A DNA stretch of 64,000 nucleotides, taken from Monilinia fructicola (Eukaryota; Ascomycota; Leotiomycetes; Helotiales; Sclerotiniaceae). Numbering within the stretch: position 1 is the first letter of the stretch; each line of letters starts with the position of its first letter. The stretch lies in the NCBI GenBank assembly GCA_008692225.1, contig VICG01000013.1:1240001-1304000 (forward strand), written 5' to 3'. A program made the position numbers and the translations under genes. The notes under the pieces are model-generated. The model saw only the letters and a program-made list of their open reading frames with translations, made no database searches and was not told the origin of the DNA. Shown in pieces: positions 35,855 through 46,021 of this stretch.

Positions 35855-37012
35855 ATGACTCTCATCACAATGAAACTACTCTGGTTACTTCTCAATTTCT
35901 CTTCGGCCATCCATGCCGTTGTCCAGGCACCCCCATTGCCTGGATCTCATTCCCTCGGCACCACCGTTCTCCAAGCAACCGACCCCTCCACCTCTCGCAG
36001 TCTAATGCTTTCCCTCTTCTATCCAACACCTTCCGGGAAGTCTTCTTCAAACTACACTTTCGCCCCCTCCTTCCCACCAGCCACCGCTCTTCACCTAGCG
36101 CAAAGCTACTCCCTCCCACCCACCATCCTTCAGGATTTCATCTCTCGCTCCTACAAATCCGCCCCCATCCTCCTTTCCCACAACAAATTTGATTTCCCAA
36201 TTCTCCTTTTCTCCCCCGGCTACGGCAACACGCGTCTGATTTACACAACGATGGCCGAGAATATCGCGTCCCTTGGCTATCTCGTCATGACCGTCGATCA
36301 CCCTTTCGATGTCGATTTTATCGAGTATTCAAATGGCACGGCGGCGACCTGGGAAGACGTCGACTTTGACAATTACACGGCTCCCATTCCCTACGTGAAC
36401 GCGCGCGTCAAAGACTTGCAATTTGCGTTGAATTCCCTCTCCGACCCACTATTCACAGCCCAGATCCCGGGCGTCGCGAACCCCTCTTCTGCTCGCTCCT
36501 ATGGATACGGAAATGCCAAGTCCGCATTCCAAACCAAGAGGGTCGGTGCGTTCGGCCACTCGCTAGGCGGCGCAGCAGCCTTCTCGGCTATGCGCGCCGA
36601 CTCCCGCTTCTCATCTGGCGTTAATCTTGACGGGGCATTGATCGGGGACGTGGTGCAGACGGGCCTCCGATCCCCCTTTATGATCATGGCGAACGAGAAC
36701 CATACGAGGACCGCAGATCGAGATCCCACGTGGAACGAGTTCTGGGGAAACTCGGTGGGATTGGGGGGTTGGAAACGAGATGTCAGGGTGAGTGGGACGG
36801 CGCATGGGAGTTTTACCGATCTGGCGGTTTGGGCGGGGGTGCTGGGGTTAGGGGACTTTGAGGATCTTTTGGGCTCGATTAAGGGACAGAGGATTTTGGA
36901 AATTGAAACGGAGTTTGTGGGGTCGTTTTTTGGAAAGTGGTTGAAGGGGAAGAGGGGGAGGGTGCTGGATGGACCTAGTCGAGAGTGGCCGGAAGTGGTT
37001 TTTGATTTTTAA
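35855..37012 (+). CDS. Secreted PAF-acetylhydrolase-like alpha/beta hydrolase (385 aa)
   Basis: A single uninterrupted exon. A signal peptide covers MKLLWLLLNFSSAIHAVVQA (starting at Met6, or at Met1 with a five-residue extension). The catalytic triad of the plasma/intracellular-II PAF-AH family is visible: Ser236 in GHSLGG, Asp259 in VNLDGAL and His317 in GTAHGSFTD, with LFSPGYGN supplying the oxyanion region and TVDHPFDVDFIEY the strand after it. Several NxS/T sites fit secretion. The enzyme should hydrolyse short or oxidised acyl esters of phospholipids or similar esters outside the cell. It is more GC-rich with a codon bias stronger than its neighbours, as expected for a well-expressed gene. 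Family is sure; substrate is inference. Confidence 0.9.
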   Translation: MTLITMKLLWLLLNFSSAIHAVVQAPPLPGSHSLGTTVLQATDPSTSRSLMLSLFYPTPSGKSSSNYTFAPSFPPATALHLAQSYSLPPTILQDFISRSYKSAPILLSHNKFDFPILLFSPGYGNTRLIYTTMAENIASLGYLVMTVDHPFDVDFIEYSNGTAATWEDVDFDNYTAPIPYVNARVKDLQFALNSLSDPLFTAQIPGVANPSSARSYGYGNAKSAFQTKRVGAFGHSLGGAAAFSAMRADSRFSSGVNLDGALIGDVVQTGLRSPFMIMANENHTRTADRDPTWNEFWGNSVGLGGWKRDVRVSGTAHGSFTDLAVWAGVLGLGDFEDLLGSIKGQRILEIETEFVGSFFGKWLKGKRGRVLDGPSREWPEVVFDF

Positions 37013-37702
37013 GGGGGTGAGGGAAAGCTTAGATATGGTGAGTAGTGGATGGTGAGAAGATACGGTCTTGTAGTCTTTATAGATAAATCTTTATATAATG
37101 TATTCAATAGTATATCCTGCCGTCCCTATATCAAAAACCTGTTCCATCTCAGGGTCTCTGAATCTTCAATTTTGACTTGATATCGATGTTAGAAAGTATA
37201 TATTTCATTGGTTCTGGATGCACAGCTTGACAGATATAATAAATTTCTAGATAGATTTTCGTAAGCCAGCCACAGGAGAGGAAGGTATATTCGATAGGTC
37301 GCATGAATTACTTATGGTTTATTGATAAGGTGCAAAGAGGGGAAGTGGAATAAATTTTGTCGCTATTAACGCTAGAAGACCAAAGGTTGAATCAGCAGGA
37401 CTCGGCATCGGCACACTCCACGCATGATGCGTTTGTGACCTTTTGTGCATATTTGAAAATTCACACACAAATTCATAGATTCTCTGCCTTCGCACAGAAG
37501 CTTCCTAATAGACCACCATAATCCATTTCACCTCCTGCAAACTTTGTTTCACGTCTGATTCACGTGATGAGCGCATACACGATTCAAATCTCGTAAACGA
37601 AGGCCACACCACTCGCCAAGACCTTCTGATATATGCCGATTTTGATTGAGTTCCTCCCGTTCCTCACCCACTGCCTCTCGAGTAAAATTCGAAGTGAGCC
37701 TA
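37013..37702. other. Convergent intergenic spacer
   Basis: 3' flanks of the PAF-AH-like gene and of the gene at 37703. AT-rich, nothing recognised. Confidence 0.5.
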
Positions 37703-39204
37703 CTATTCATCAAACCTTTCGATATACGTTCCATCCGGCACACTTGGCCTCCCATGATAGTAGTCACTCCATTCCTCTGGGCTTGAAGTATATGTCATTT
37801 CTCGAGGTTCCACAACCTCTGCAGTGGCACCTTCGCATGGGACTCCAGTCACAGTACGGGTATATGCAGAAGGGGCGAAAGGTATTGGCATATCCTCGGT
37901 AGGTTGAGTAGATTGCGAATAGCTCACTGTTTGACCATAGCTCAATGAAGAATACTGGACTTGCTTCGTACTTGTATCACGAGACGCTCGTCGACTAGGG
38001 TGCGATGATGATGGCTCAGGAGAACGTCGATCATCCTTCGATTTCCGACTTATACCTTCAACAAACGCATTGATTGAACTACCAATACGCTTTGGTGCAT
38101 TAGTAGCTATCTTGTGGTGTCCGTGATCTCGTGGTTCTTTCATCGAAATTTCTGCGTGAAACGAAGATCTTGCTGAAGATGTTGCTGATCGTCTTGCTTG
38201 AGGAGATGCTCTCTTATAGACAGCCATAACAGGTCCCAACAACTCTGATCTCTCTTCAGCTTCCATATCGTACACTACTATTCCAGGGTAGAGGCACTGC
38301 AAAACGCGTTCAGTACCGTCGCTAGTCATTGTTTTCCATGTCTTAACCTCTTTTACAATATGTGAAGCGTACTGTTCGCTACTGGAGCTGCGTTTGAATT
38401 GAGCGTCGCTTTCTCTAATCAGATCATACTTTCGTGTGGAACATTTCATCTCTTGATGTACCCTAACAGAAGGATCAATTATTTCGCGGTGGAGTCGATC
38501 CTTTAACCTCTGATAACCGCTGTTTCCACACCAGAATGATAAATCTTTCCCGAGAGCATTTTGTATGCTTAATAATTGTCTCTTCTGCTCGTCTTGGTAC
38601 GATTTGGAAGAACATAAAGCAGTCAACGTGTCTGATCTCCACTGAGTGATCTTCGATTTTGCTATTAGAGGTGCTGATTAGTATGAAGTGACCTGATCAT
38701 TAATGGAAGCCTCATACCCTTTCCCATTCTAGACATTTCCTCTTCGATGCTAAGGAACGTAGCCTGTTGAGGCTCAGTAACGCCAATGGGATACGGCGTC
38801 ATCAAAATTTCAGAAAAGACGTATTTTCCAATTGTAAGTGACAGGATGAAGTAATGAAGCATATCCAAGCCTCCCAAAAAATGTAATGTTCTGTCCGAAG
38901 TCGCTGGAAGTTGATATACAAACCCAATATCTCTCAACCTATGAGTCTTTTCCTCCATCTTAAGAGCCTCTCTGAACCTGTTTCTGAAGTCGCCAGACTC
39001 GTCAGAAGGAGCATAGTCAATCCATGTCTCAATCGCTCGACATATCTTTTCATAGTCTTCCCTAATGGAGCCATCGGGTACCTGGTACTCTTTGTGAGCC
39101 AACGCAGCCAGATATAATGTTAATGCTTTCAACTCTTTCTTTAGCTTCTCGTTCTCCTTTCTTAGGTTCGTCGTTCCTGAATTATCAGAGTCCGAATCAT
39201 TCAT
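37703..39204 (-). CDS. Unknown protein, coiled-coil N-terminus and disordered basic tail (481 aa)
   Basis: Exons 39204-38718 and 38661-37703 around a 56 nt intron. It begins with an acidic patch (NDSDSDNSG), a leucine-rich coiled coil (RKENEKLKKELKALTLYLAA), an ordered middle with FLGGLDMLHYFILSLTIG and YQRLKDRLHREIIDP, and a long Ser/Arg/His-rich tail. An open stretch directly upstream in another frame (39466-39205: NPGKYRYGHHVVGGLMRLAM and SWLFEGEKDYTPSQ) also reads like coding sequence. Removing one T from GAATGATTC near 39198 fuses the two as DEDSDSDN. So the true N-terminus may be further upstream. No family recognised. Confidence 0.7.
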
Positions 39205-39699
39205 CTTGAATTATGGATAAGTTATCCTGCGTTTGAGATGGTGTGTAGTCTTTTTCTCCTTCAAACAGCCAGGAAATGTTTGTTTTGGGGGTTGCTTCAT
39301 ACTGTGCGGCCATCGCCAGCCGCATCAAGCCACCCACAACATGATGCCCATAGCGATATTTTCCTGGATTCTGGTTGGATAACTTCTCTATTCGGTCAGT
39401 AAATTGAGACAGCAAACTCGATAACAATACTGCAGAGAGTGAGGGGTGCTTGGGAACGGTAATGAATAGCAATGGGTTGTGAAGTGTGATTGGGGGAATT
39501 TTGCCGCGCTAAGGGGCAGATATTTGCTTATACTAAAGGCTGGATGGTAAGGTATATGGATGCTGGGTGATACAGTCTTTCTGATTCGCTGTGGCGCACA
39601 TGGGAAGGTTACACCAGAGCTTTGAAACTGGCCAGCATTGCAAACGACACCTGGGCATCTTATGGAATCCCCAACTTGGCCCAAAGAGCCTAACATGTG
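39205..39699. other. Divergent spacer, probably partly coding for the N-terminus of the 37703 gene
   Basis: Minus-strand frame 39466-39205 reads as protein and is preceded by an acceptor-like CTCTCTGCAG near 39432. No initiating ATG was found. The rest is the promoter area for the Hsp70-like gene. Confidence 0.4.
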
Positions 39700-41978
39700 A
39701 TGGTTGGTCAGCTTTCATTTAAGAAGGATGTTGCGGAGCCTCATATTGATATCTTAAAAAGAGCTTTAGAAACCAGAAGTCTCAATGAAACAGTATCCCC
39801 ATCTTTTTTTGTTCCCAGAGAGCTTTTAGAAGTCAATCGTTCCAATATGCCAGAATTAAGTGATAAGCTAGAAGTGCTAATTGCAGTGGACTTTGGTAAG
39901 CGAAATATCTGTGTTAAATCGACGAGGCCGGCTAACATCACTAGGCACTACTTTTTCTGGTCTTTGCTGGGCTCTTAAAGACAAAGTATGCGTCTAATGA
40001 TGTTCCAATATGTAATTGTGACTGATTCTTTGTTGCTTAGCCCAAAGATCACAATCTCGTCCAAAAACTGGCCTGGGGATGGTGCCAGCCACAACAAGGT
40101 TCCAACGTAAGTCCCCTCAGGTCTTGATCTGAACATAATTTGGTATCAGATCCATAAGCTAAGAGATCTCTTGCAGAACCCTACTCCATAAGCCCAACTA
40201 TCTATGGGGCCATCAAATTAGAGGGAAAAATCCCAGATATGAATGGTTCAAACTAGGTCTTCACCCAAGTGGCGAGGAAAAGGGTTTCGCAAAAGACTAC
40301 CCAAGTACCACTGCCTTGATTGCACATACTGCCAAGGAGAAGGAGCGATTGATGATTGAATACCTGACGAATTTGAGAAAACATGCTGAAACAACCATGG
40401 CTGATACTTATGGTACGTTTGTCTTTCCGAAGATATCAACAGAATACATTGTTACCGTCCCAGCTGTTTGGGACGATAAAGCCCAGGGTCGAACTCAAGA
40501 ATGTGCAGAACAGGCTGGCATGGGTAATCATGTACAGATTATTACCGAGCCTGAAGCTGCGGGAATTTACGCTTTGTCTAGCATGCCAGTGAACCTTTTG
40601 AAGAGGAACGATACGTTCGTGCTTTGCGATGCTGGTGGTGGGTAAGTCAGCTCCATATTTCCTTTTGCTTGTATTATAGCTGCTAATACAAGCCTTGCAA
40701 TACAAAGAACAGTAGATTTAATTTCCTATACTATCTCAAGTCTGGATCCGGTGCCAAAGCTTCGCGAAGCTGCTCGAGGCGAGGGTGGACTTTGTGGAAG
40801 CATTTTCCTAAACCGAATTTTCGCCAAGCACCTAAATGAGAAGTTCGCCAATTATTCAGCATGGGATGATGGATATCAAGCAGATGCATTAAAGTTCTTT
40901 GAAGATGACATCAAAAAGAACTTCATGGGGATGTAAACCAACATTATTTCATTCCAGCTCGTGGTTTAAACAAACCAGAACTAGGTATTCGACAGAATAA
41001 ACTCAAACTTTCGGGTGAATAAATTTGGAATGTGTTCGAGCCTGTCGTTCAACAGGTCATTCAGTTGGTCACAACACAGATTCATAAAAACTGCTAGACA
41101 TGTTGCGGCGGTTCTTATGGCTGGTGGGTTTGGCTCGAGCGAGTATTTGCGTCAGAGAATTCAACAAACTGTTGGCGGGAGTATTGAGGTGAGGAAGGTG
41201 GCAAACGGGTATGTTGATTGCATTGGAAGCTAAATCAAAAACTAATAGCAATTAGTGATACGGCGATTGTCAAAGGAGCATTAATCAGTGGACTTTCGAA
41301 CAAGGACCCTGGACATCCTTACGCCATGGAAAATTTTGGAATAGACTCGAGAATAGCCCGTAGGCATTATGGGACCATGGCCTTGGAAAAATTCATCCAA
41401 GGCAGGCATGACGAAAGTTTGAAGTGAATGAAAGTTGAATCATCTTTTTGTGTCTTCGCTAATGACTTTTCAGAGAGCCGAGTCCTTACTCGACTGGTTA
41501 TGTTGTGCCGTGCATGCGATGGTTTATCAAGAAGGTATGTGACATAATTCGAGGTGAGATTAGTAGCGTTCTGATCTTAGTAACAGAACACCCATGTTGA
41601 AGATACAAAACCCGTCGTGACACAAAAATCATTCTTTTGGGAGAGGCCCGTCCTAGACGGAAGTCCAACGGTAATTGAAGCGAGGATATATGCGAGTGAG
41701 AAAGGACAAGCACCATTGCATATGGACGAGAAAAGTGGGCATCACTTATCACGCTCATGAGAAATACTAACCGTCCTGCAGACGTTTCGGAGCTTGTCAA
41801 AATCCAAGCAGACATCAGAAGTGTTCCAGTAGAAAGTCTCCCAAGAATGGTCGGGGTTGGCTATCAGGCGTTCTATCGGATTCCGTATAAGATTGAAATG
41901 GAGATTCACTCTGGAAGCATCACATTTGCTTTGTTATACGGTGATCAGCGCTATGAAGCTACCAAGGAATTTCTCTAG
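39700..41978 (+). pseudogene. Hsp70-like actin-fold ATPase, disrupted
   Basis: Nine exons with well-formed introns (39700-39895, 39945-39985, 40048-40106, 40177-40641, 40708-41208, 41256-41423, 41474-41534, 41587-41734, 41782-41978) would give about 611 aa. Actin-like ATPase motifs: phosphate 1 VDFGTTFSGLCWAL, SKNWPGDGASHNKVPT, TVPAVWDDKAQ, TEPEAAGIYAL, phosphate 2 LCDAGGGTVDL and the adenosine motif VLMAGGFGSSEYL. This divergent fungal Hsp70-like family (related to HSPA12) lacks the usual substrate-binding domain; its job is unclear. Exon 5 is damaged three times within 165 bp: one base missing at G4 40927-40930, an in-frame TAA at 41020-41022 and an extra A at A5 41086-41090. The gene is either a recent pseudogene or lies in poor sequence; all splice sites remain good. 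Confidence 0.8.
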
Positions 41979-42828
41979 AAAACATTCTTCGTTTTTTTGA
42001 ATCTGTGAATGCGACAGGGGCAGTTACGGAGGACAATAGGTACATGTTTGGATACATGTAACGGTGTACGTGGTACTGCGAAGTTGGTTTGTTGTGGGTA
42101 TTTGTGCACGTAGTAACGATTAGATTGGAAAATGGCGGAAGAATTCCATCGCTTGAGGTGCGGTTGTCGAATGAAAGTAAGAAGTGTATGTGGAATGTTA
42201 CTTCCAGTTGCTCGAAGCTACAATATGCCGGGCACGAAAAAGATCGAGATTTGAGTGTCACTAAGTATTGGGAGTGTTACCCGCATGAAGTGAGTCGGGA
42301 ATGAGTCGGGAGTATGATAGGTCGCAAAGATTTCGGGTACTCCAAAGGTGTTTCCAGACCCTGGGAATACTACCCTCGTGTTACCCCTCATGCAGGGTGG
42401 CTGGATTGTTTTTGTTTACATCTATCTGGTCAAGTCTTTCGAGAACGTCTTCTGTTATTGATGTGACTGATCATTCTTAGGTCTTCGTTCTCGAATAACT
42501 ATAAGTTCTCCACGCCGAGACGGAATGTTTATAGTGTTGCTATCGCCAAAACCTCGATACGTAGCGCTATCAGTATTTGCGGTTTTGATGAAAAGGCTAG
42601 CCACCAGAGTCAAAAAAAGATGATTACTTGGCATTGAGATAACCTTAAAAGCCAGTGCGTATAACAAAGTTCCACTTGGAAATTTATGTATCGGATCTTA
42701 CATTCTCCTTATCTAGGCACGTGTCCGCCGCACATCGAGTCCTCATAAATAACGGCAGCTCGCATCGCAACCCTGACGTACCTGACCGACGAAGATCCTC
42801 CCCGGACCTCGTACAACTCGCTCGCAGA
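41979..42828. other. Intergenic spacer
   Basis: 3' flank of the Hsp70-like gene. Besides the small minus frame listed at 42455, nothing recognised. Confidence 0.45.
42455..42634 (-). CDS. Possible small secreted peptide (59 aa)
   Basis: ATG at 42634 starts MPSNHLFLTLVASLFIKTANTD, which looks like a short signal peptide with cleavage near TANT. A 40-residue polar, basic peptide without cysteines follows. There is no further support, and it may be a chance frame. Confidence 0.25.
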   Translation of the reverse strand: MPSNHLFLTLVASLFIKTANTDSATYRGFGDSNTINIPSRRGELIVIRERRPKNDQSHQ

Positions 42829-43243
42829 ATGGTGAAGGAAAATGATGCTATAGCCATCATCGTGATCCTTTTTGGTTTTCGCGATGATACTTATCGCCAT
42901 TTTCATATATAGGCTTTCAGATAAGAGAATATATGAGAGTGATTATTCTTCAAGTACGTTGTCTGAACAAGATTCGGCGGATTCCCCACGGCCTCCTCCA
43001 GCACCTGGTATAGGAAGGCCGATTGTGGGAGGTGGAGGACGTCCACCTTTCGGTGTGGGAGGCCCTGGAAGGCCGATTGTGGGAGGTCCTCCTGGGCCGC
43101 CAGGACGTCCGGTGGTGGGAGGAGTGGGAGGAGTGGGCGGATGGTTTGGTGGTGGGAGGCCAATTGTAGGTGGTGTTGGGGAAGCTGGGAGACCCGTGGC
43201 TGCTGGCGGAGGAATTGGACGGCCAGTTGTTAATGATGATTGA
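42829..43243 (+). CDS. Single-pass membrane protein with Gly-Arg-Pro repeat tail (about 137 aa), one frame break
   Basis: ATG at 42829. After removing one T from the T5 run at 42869-42873 the protein starts MVKENDAIAIIVILLVFAMI and completes one strong transmembrane helix, followed by RLSDKRIYES, a serine stretch and a tail built from imperfect repeats of GRPIVGG / GRPPFGVGG / GRPVVGG, ending RPVVNDD. The orientation with a short acidic N-terminus and a long tail would place the repeats on one side of a membrane. Frame and composition on both sides of the T run fit so well that the break looks like an error. The repeat may bind polyanions or cell wall, as inference only. No family recognised. 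Confidence 0.6.
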
Positions 43244-44014
43244 ATAATTCAATTTTGAGACGGTTCTTTGATTTGAAACATGATACCATGAATGTATATA
43301 GAGCCTAGCCTGCGATTTGGATCTGGGTGAGGATATTTGCTGTTGAAATTAAATATGAAGATTAATTAACATAACATCAGGTGTAGACATGATGGTAACA
43401 AGTTCTCAGAACTAATGATATATCCATGGATCGCCATGATATTGATTAATTTGTGTTGGTAAAGCTGTAAATAGGCTTGCGGTAGCATGCATTTCATGTA
43501 GTTGAACCTTCCAAAGGTTCAAACGCAGGCCTGGGAAGGCTTTTGAAGCAAGCCATGAAATCCCTTTTTGAGTGGAAGAGTTTGGCATGGCGTCGTCAGG
43601 TAATTATTGGATCATTCCATATTTGATGATATCACTTTGCAGTCCAAAATTGTCTCATAAGTTGGACTTGGACTTGGACTTGGACTTGGACTTGGATAAA
43701 GCATGTAAGTGAAAGTAGGCAAGTGTAAGTACTCTCTCTGTACAGAGTAGACAGTTGAGACTGCGGCTGATCAGATGAAGTTACCTACTCGAGTAGTAAT
43801 TACGGAGTCCAGTAGATATAATAAAGAAGAAAGAGCCAGATTATCGTGATCCTACTGTCGCTTACATAATATGTCGAATGAACTAAGATTACCTAATGGC
43901 TGACAGCCCCAACAAGGATTTTGCCCGATGTGAAAAGTTTTCTCGCTCGTTCATTGATTATATTGCTAAAAAATTTGACCTTCATGCATCAAACAGCTCA
44001 ATCTGTTCATCAAC
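43244..44014. other. Intergenic spacer
   Basis: Contains a TTGGAC microsatellite (separate entry) and a CTCTGTACAGAG palindrome at about 43736-43747. No gene. Confidence 0.5.
43661..43696. repeat. TTGGAC hexanucleotide microsatellite
   Basis: Five to six tandem TTGGAC units (gttggacttggacttggac). Confidence 0.85.
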
Positions 44015-44130
44015 GGTGAGATGGCCGAGTTGGTCTAAGGCGCCAGGTTAAGGTATGCAACTCTTAACATTCGATTGATTTCAATCTCCTGGTCTGGAAA
44101 CAGGCGTGGGTTCGAATCCCACTCTCATCA
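44015..44130 (+). tRNA. tRNA-Leu (AAG) with 33 nt intron
   Basis: Acceptor stem GGTGAGA/TCTCATC, D arm GCCGAG..AAGGC, anticodon stem CCAGG/CCTGG with AAG at 44050-44052, a long variable arm (TCTGGAAACAGGC) as in class II tRNAs, T arm GTGGG TTCGAAT CCCAC and discriminator A. The intron 44054-44086 follows position 37. A TTTT terminator starts right after the tRNA. Confidence 0.93.
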
Positions 44131-44134
44131 TTTT
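44131..44134 (+). terminator. RNA polymerase III terminator of tRNA-Leu
   Basis: TTTT directly after the discriminator base, then ATTTTG. Confidence 0.6.
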
Positions 44135-44789
44135 ATTTTGTCTTTTTCAAACCTACCGACTTTTTTATCTTTGTTGCTTCGATACTCTTCCTTCTGCGTA
44201 TACAAGTCTCAAGCTTTTTGACATCTTTAGGTGGTGGGACTTGAAATCTCCAGCTGATGGACCCTTCAACTTCTATATCCACTTATTTTTTATTTTCACG
44301 TGGCAAGACGTTCTCGAAACTAGTCGTAGGAGAGCGCACGAATCATGAAACCTGATTCGGTGTACTAAGCATGGCATAGCGCCGCCTCACCTCAAAAACC
44401 TATCAAGGGCCTTTTAGCATCTTCTGGAGAACGATTTCAAAACTTCTTTTTCTTCCTACATAATCATGTACATGTGTTAACCAGTGAATGGTGTAGACTC
44501 TTTTGCTGAGTATCGGAAATTCAATCAATCATGTTGGTGCTCTTCACGCCTACCACGCAATGACGGCGAAAGTTCGACGTCATTACAATATATATATAGA
44601 ACAGAACCACATATTATCATAAAATTATATCGGACAGAACCACTTTATAATGAAACATGCATGAAAGCAGGTACATGCTGGTCCCTACTTTACAAGATCT
44701 GGGCTTTCGTCTCAAAGTGGAATGCTATCTATAAAAGAGATTCTTCCATGTTCTCTTATTTCCATTTCATTTTTCCCAGTATAGCAAGA
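44135..44789. other. Intergenic spacer and promoter of the GPI-type protein gene
   Basis: No gene recognised; includes the TATA box described separately. Confidence 0.5.
44730..44737 (+). promoter_or_regulatory. TATA box of the GPI-type protein gene
   Basis: TATAAAAG 53 bp before the ATG at 44790. Confidence 0.55.
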
Positions 44790-45253
44790 ATGCATTTTTC
44801 GATTCCACACCTGTCTATGCTTGCCGTTGCGGCCCTCTTCACCTCTTCTGCTGCGGTGGATATAGAGGTAGGCGTATCTTTCAATTTCAGCCAGGACAAG
44901 TATTAACAATCTTAACTCGTTAGGCCCGACAAACCCCAGCTCCTCCAGTAACCCCAGTCCCAACTCCTACATCTACTGTGAAAAGTACCCTCGACCCTTC
45001 TCAATCAGCATCCCAATCGATGGAGATTCAATCTGCACTGGCGTCTTACGCCTCATATCTTTCCGCGGTCTCAGCCTCAGCTATCGCTGCCGGATCCACT
45101 GTACCCCCTCTCCCTAGCTACACACTTGGTAGCCCTGGAGCTTCAGCTGCTGCTAAAGCTGCTAAAGATACCTCTGGCTCAGAGAGGAGCATGGATATTA
45201 CGTGGACAAAATTTGGATTGGGGGTGATTGTCAGTGTGCTTGGCTTATTTTGA
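44790..45253 (+). CDS. Small GPI-anchored surface protein, unknown (135 aa)
   Basis: Exons 44790-44867 and 44924-45253, intron 56 nt, phases consistent. The signal peptide MHFSIPHLSMLAVAALFTSSAA is followed by a Pro/Thr/Ser-rich mature part (TPAPPVTPVPTPTSTV), an Ala/Ser-rich helical stretch (SYASYLSAVSASAIAAG) and a C-terminal hydrophobic tail (FGLGVIVSVLGLF) after small residues (TSGSERS), the pattern of a GPI attachment signal. No cysteines. Likely a glycosylated wall or plasma-membrane protein. An alternative upstream in-frame ATG exists, but the chosen one gives the best signal peptide. Confidence 0.8.
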
Positions 45254-46021
45254 GCGGACAACTTCAAAAAATATTCCAGAAACATAAAATCTCGGTTTTT
45301 GGAACGATTCACGATCGCAGCTTCGAACAAACGGAGATTTTATTCTTTTGAAACTGGCGTTTTGGACTCATGTCAAGAGTGTATGGGATGATACAAAGGT
45401 CGAAGTTTGACTTGGTCGTTTCAGAGACACCTAAAAACAGGGGAACGCTTTATTGCTACATTCAGATTCTGATGTGGAATGGTATCAGACGGGTAGAGGC
45501 CATCGATAAGGATGACTTTGCTAGATCTTCCGTTCCGCTTAGTGGCTGGACCCGAAGGAATGTACGCATGCTCATACGATATAGGCGATGTAGTTACGAA
45601 TTTTACGAATGTGTATTTGGCGAACTGTATCACTCACCGTAAGGAAAAGTAAAGGGGTTCATGGATAGCATTTATTGATCGCTAAATTGAAAGCGAAGGA
45701 AGGAAAGAGATCAAAAAGTTGCTCTTTCTTCTACTATCATATCAAAGTCCCAATGTGCTACATCTAGAACGAAACTTCCTTCCTGGTTAGTTTCCATTAA
45801 ACACACTTGTTCCCCGTTACTGACATTCATTTCTGTGCAACAAATCTCGAAAATCTTCATTATTTTGACCGTGAATTCATATTGGATATTTCCTCATTCC
45901 TACTCCCGAATGTATAATTCCTGCATCCATTGTGCTCAAATCTGAGGAGTTCCAGCGTCATATTGATAACGTTCATCTTTGCATACAGTTTTACTACAGC
46001 CCCGATCAAAGGAACAAAATC
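45254..46021. other. Intergenic spacer
   Basis: No supported gene. An open frame at 45370-45642 has no features. Confidence 0.45.

Noticed and set aside
41735..41781. Apparent frame break near the end of the Hsp70-like gene
   Set aside because: A good intron (GTGGGC..TACTAAC..CTGCAG) explains it.
16302..41978. A secondary-metabolite or effector gene cluster
   Set aside because: No synthase, P450, transporter or shared regulatory site; the secreted proteins are scattered among housekeeping genes.
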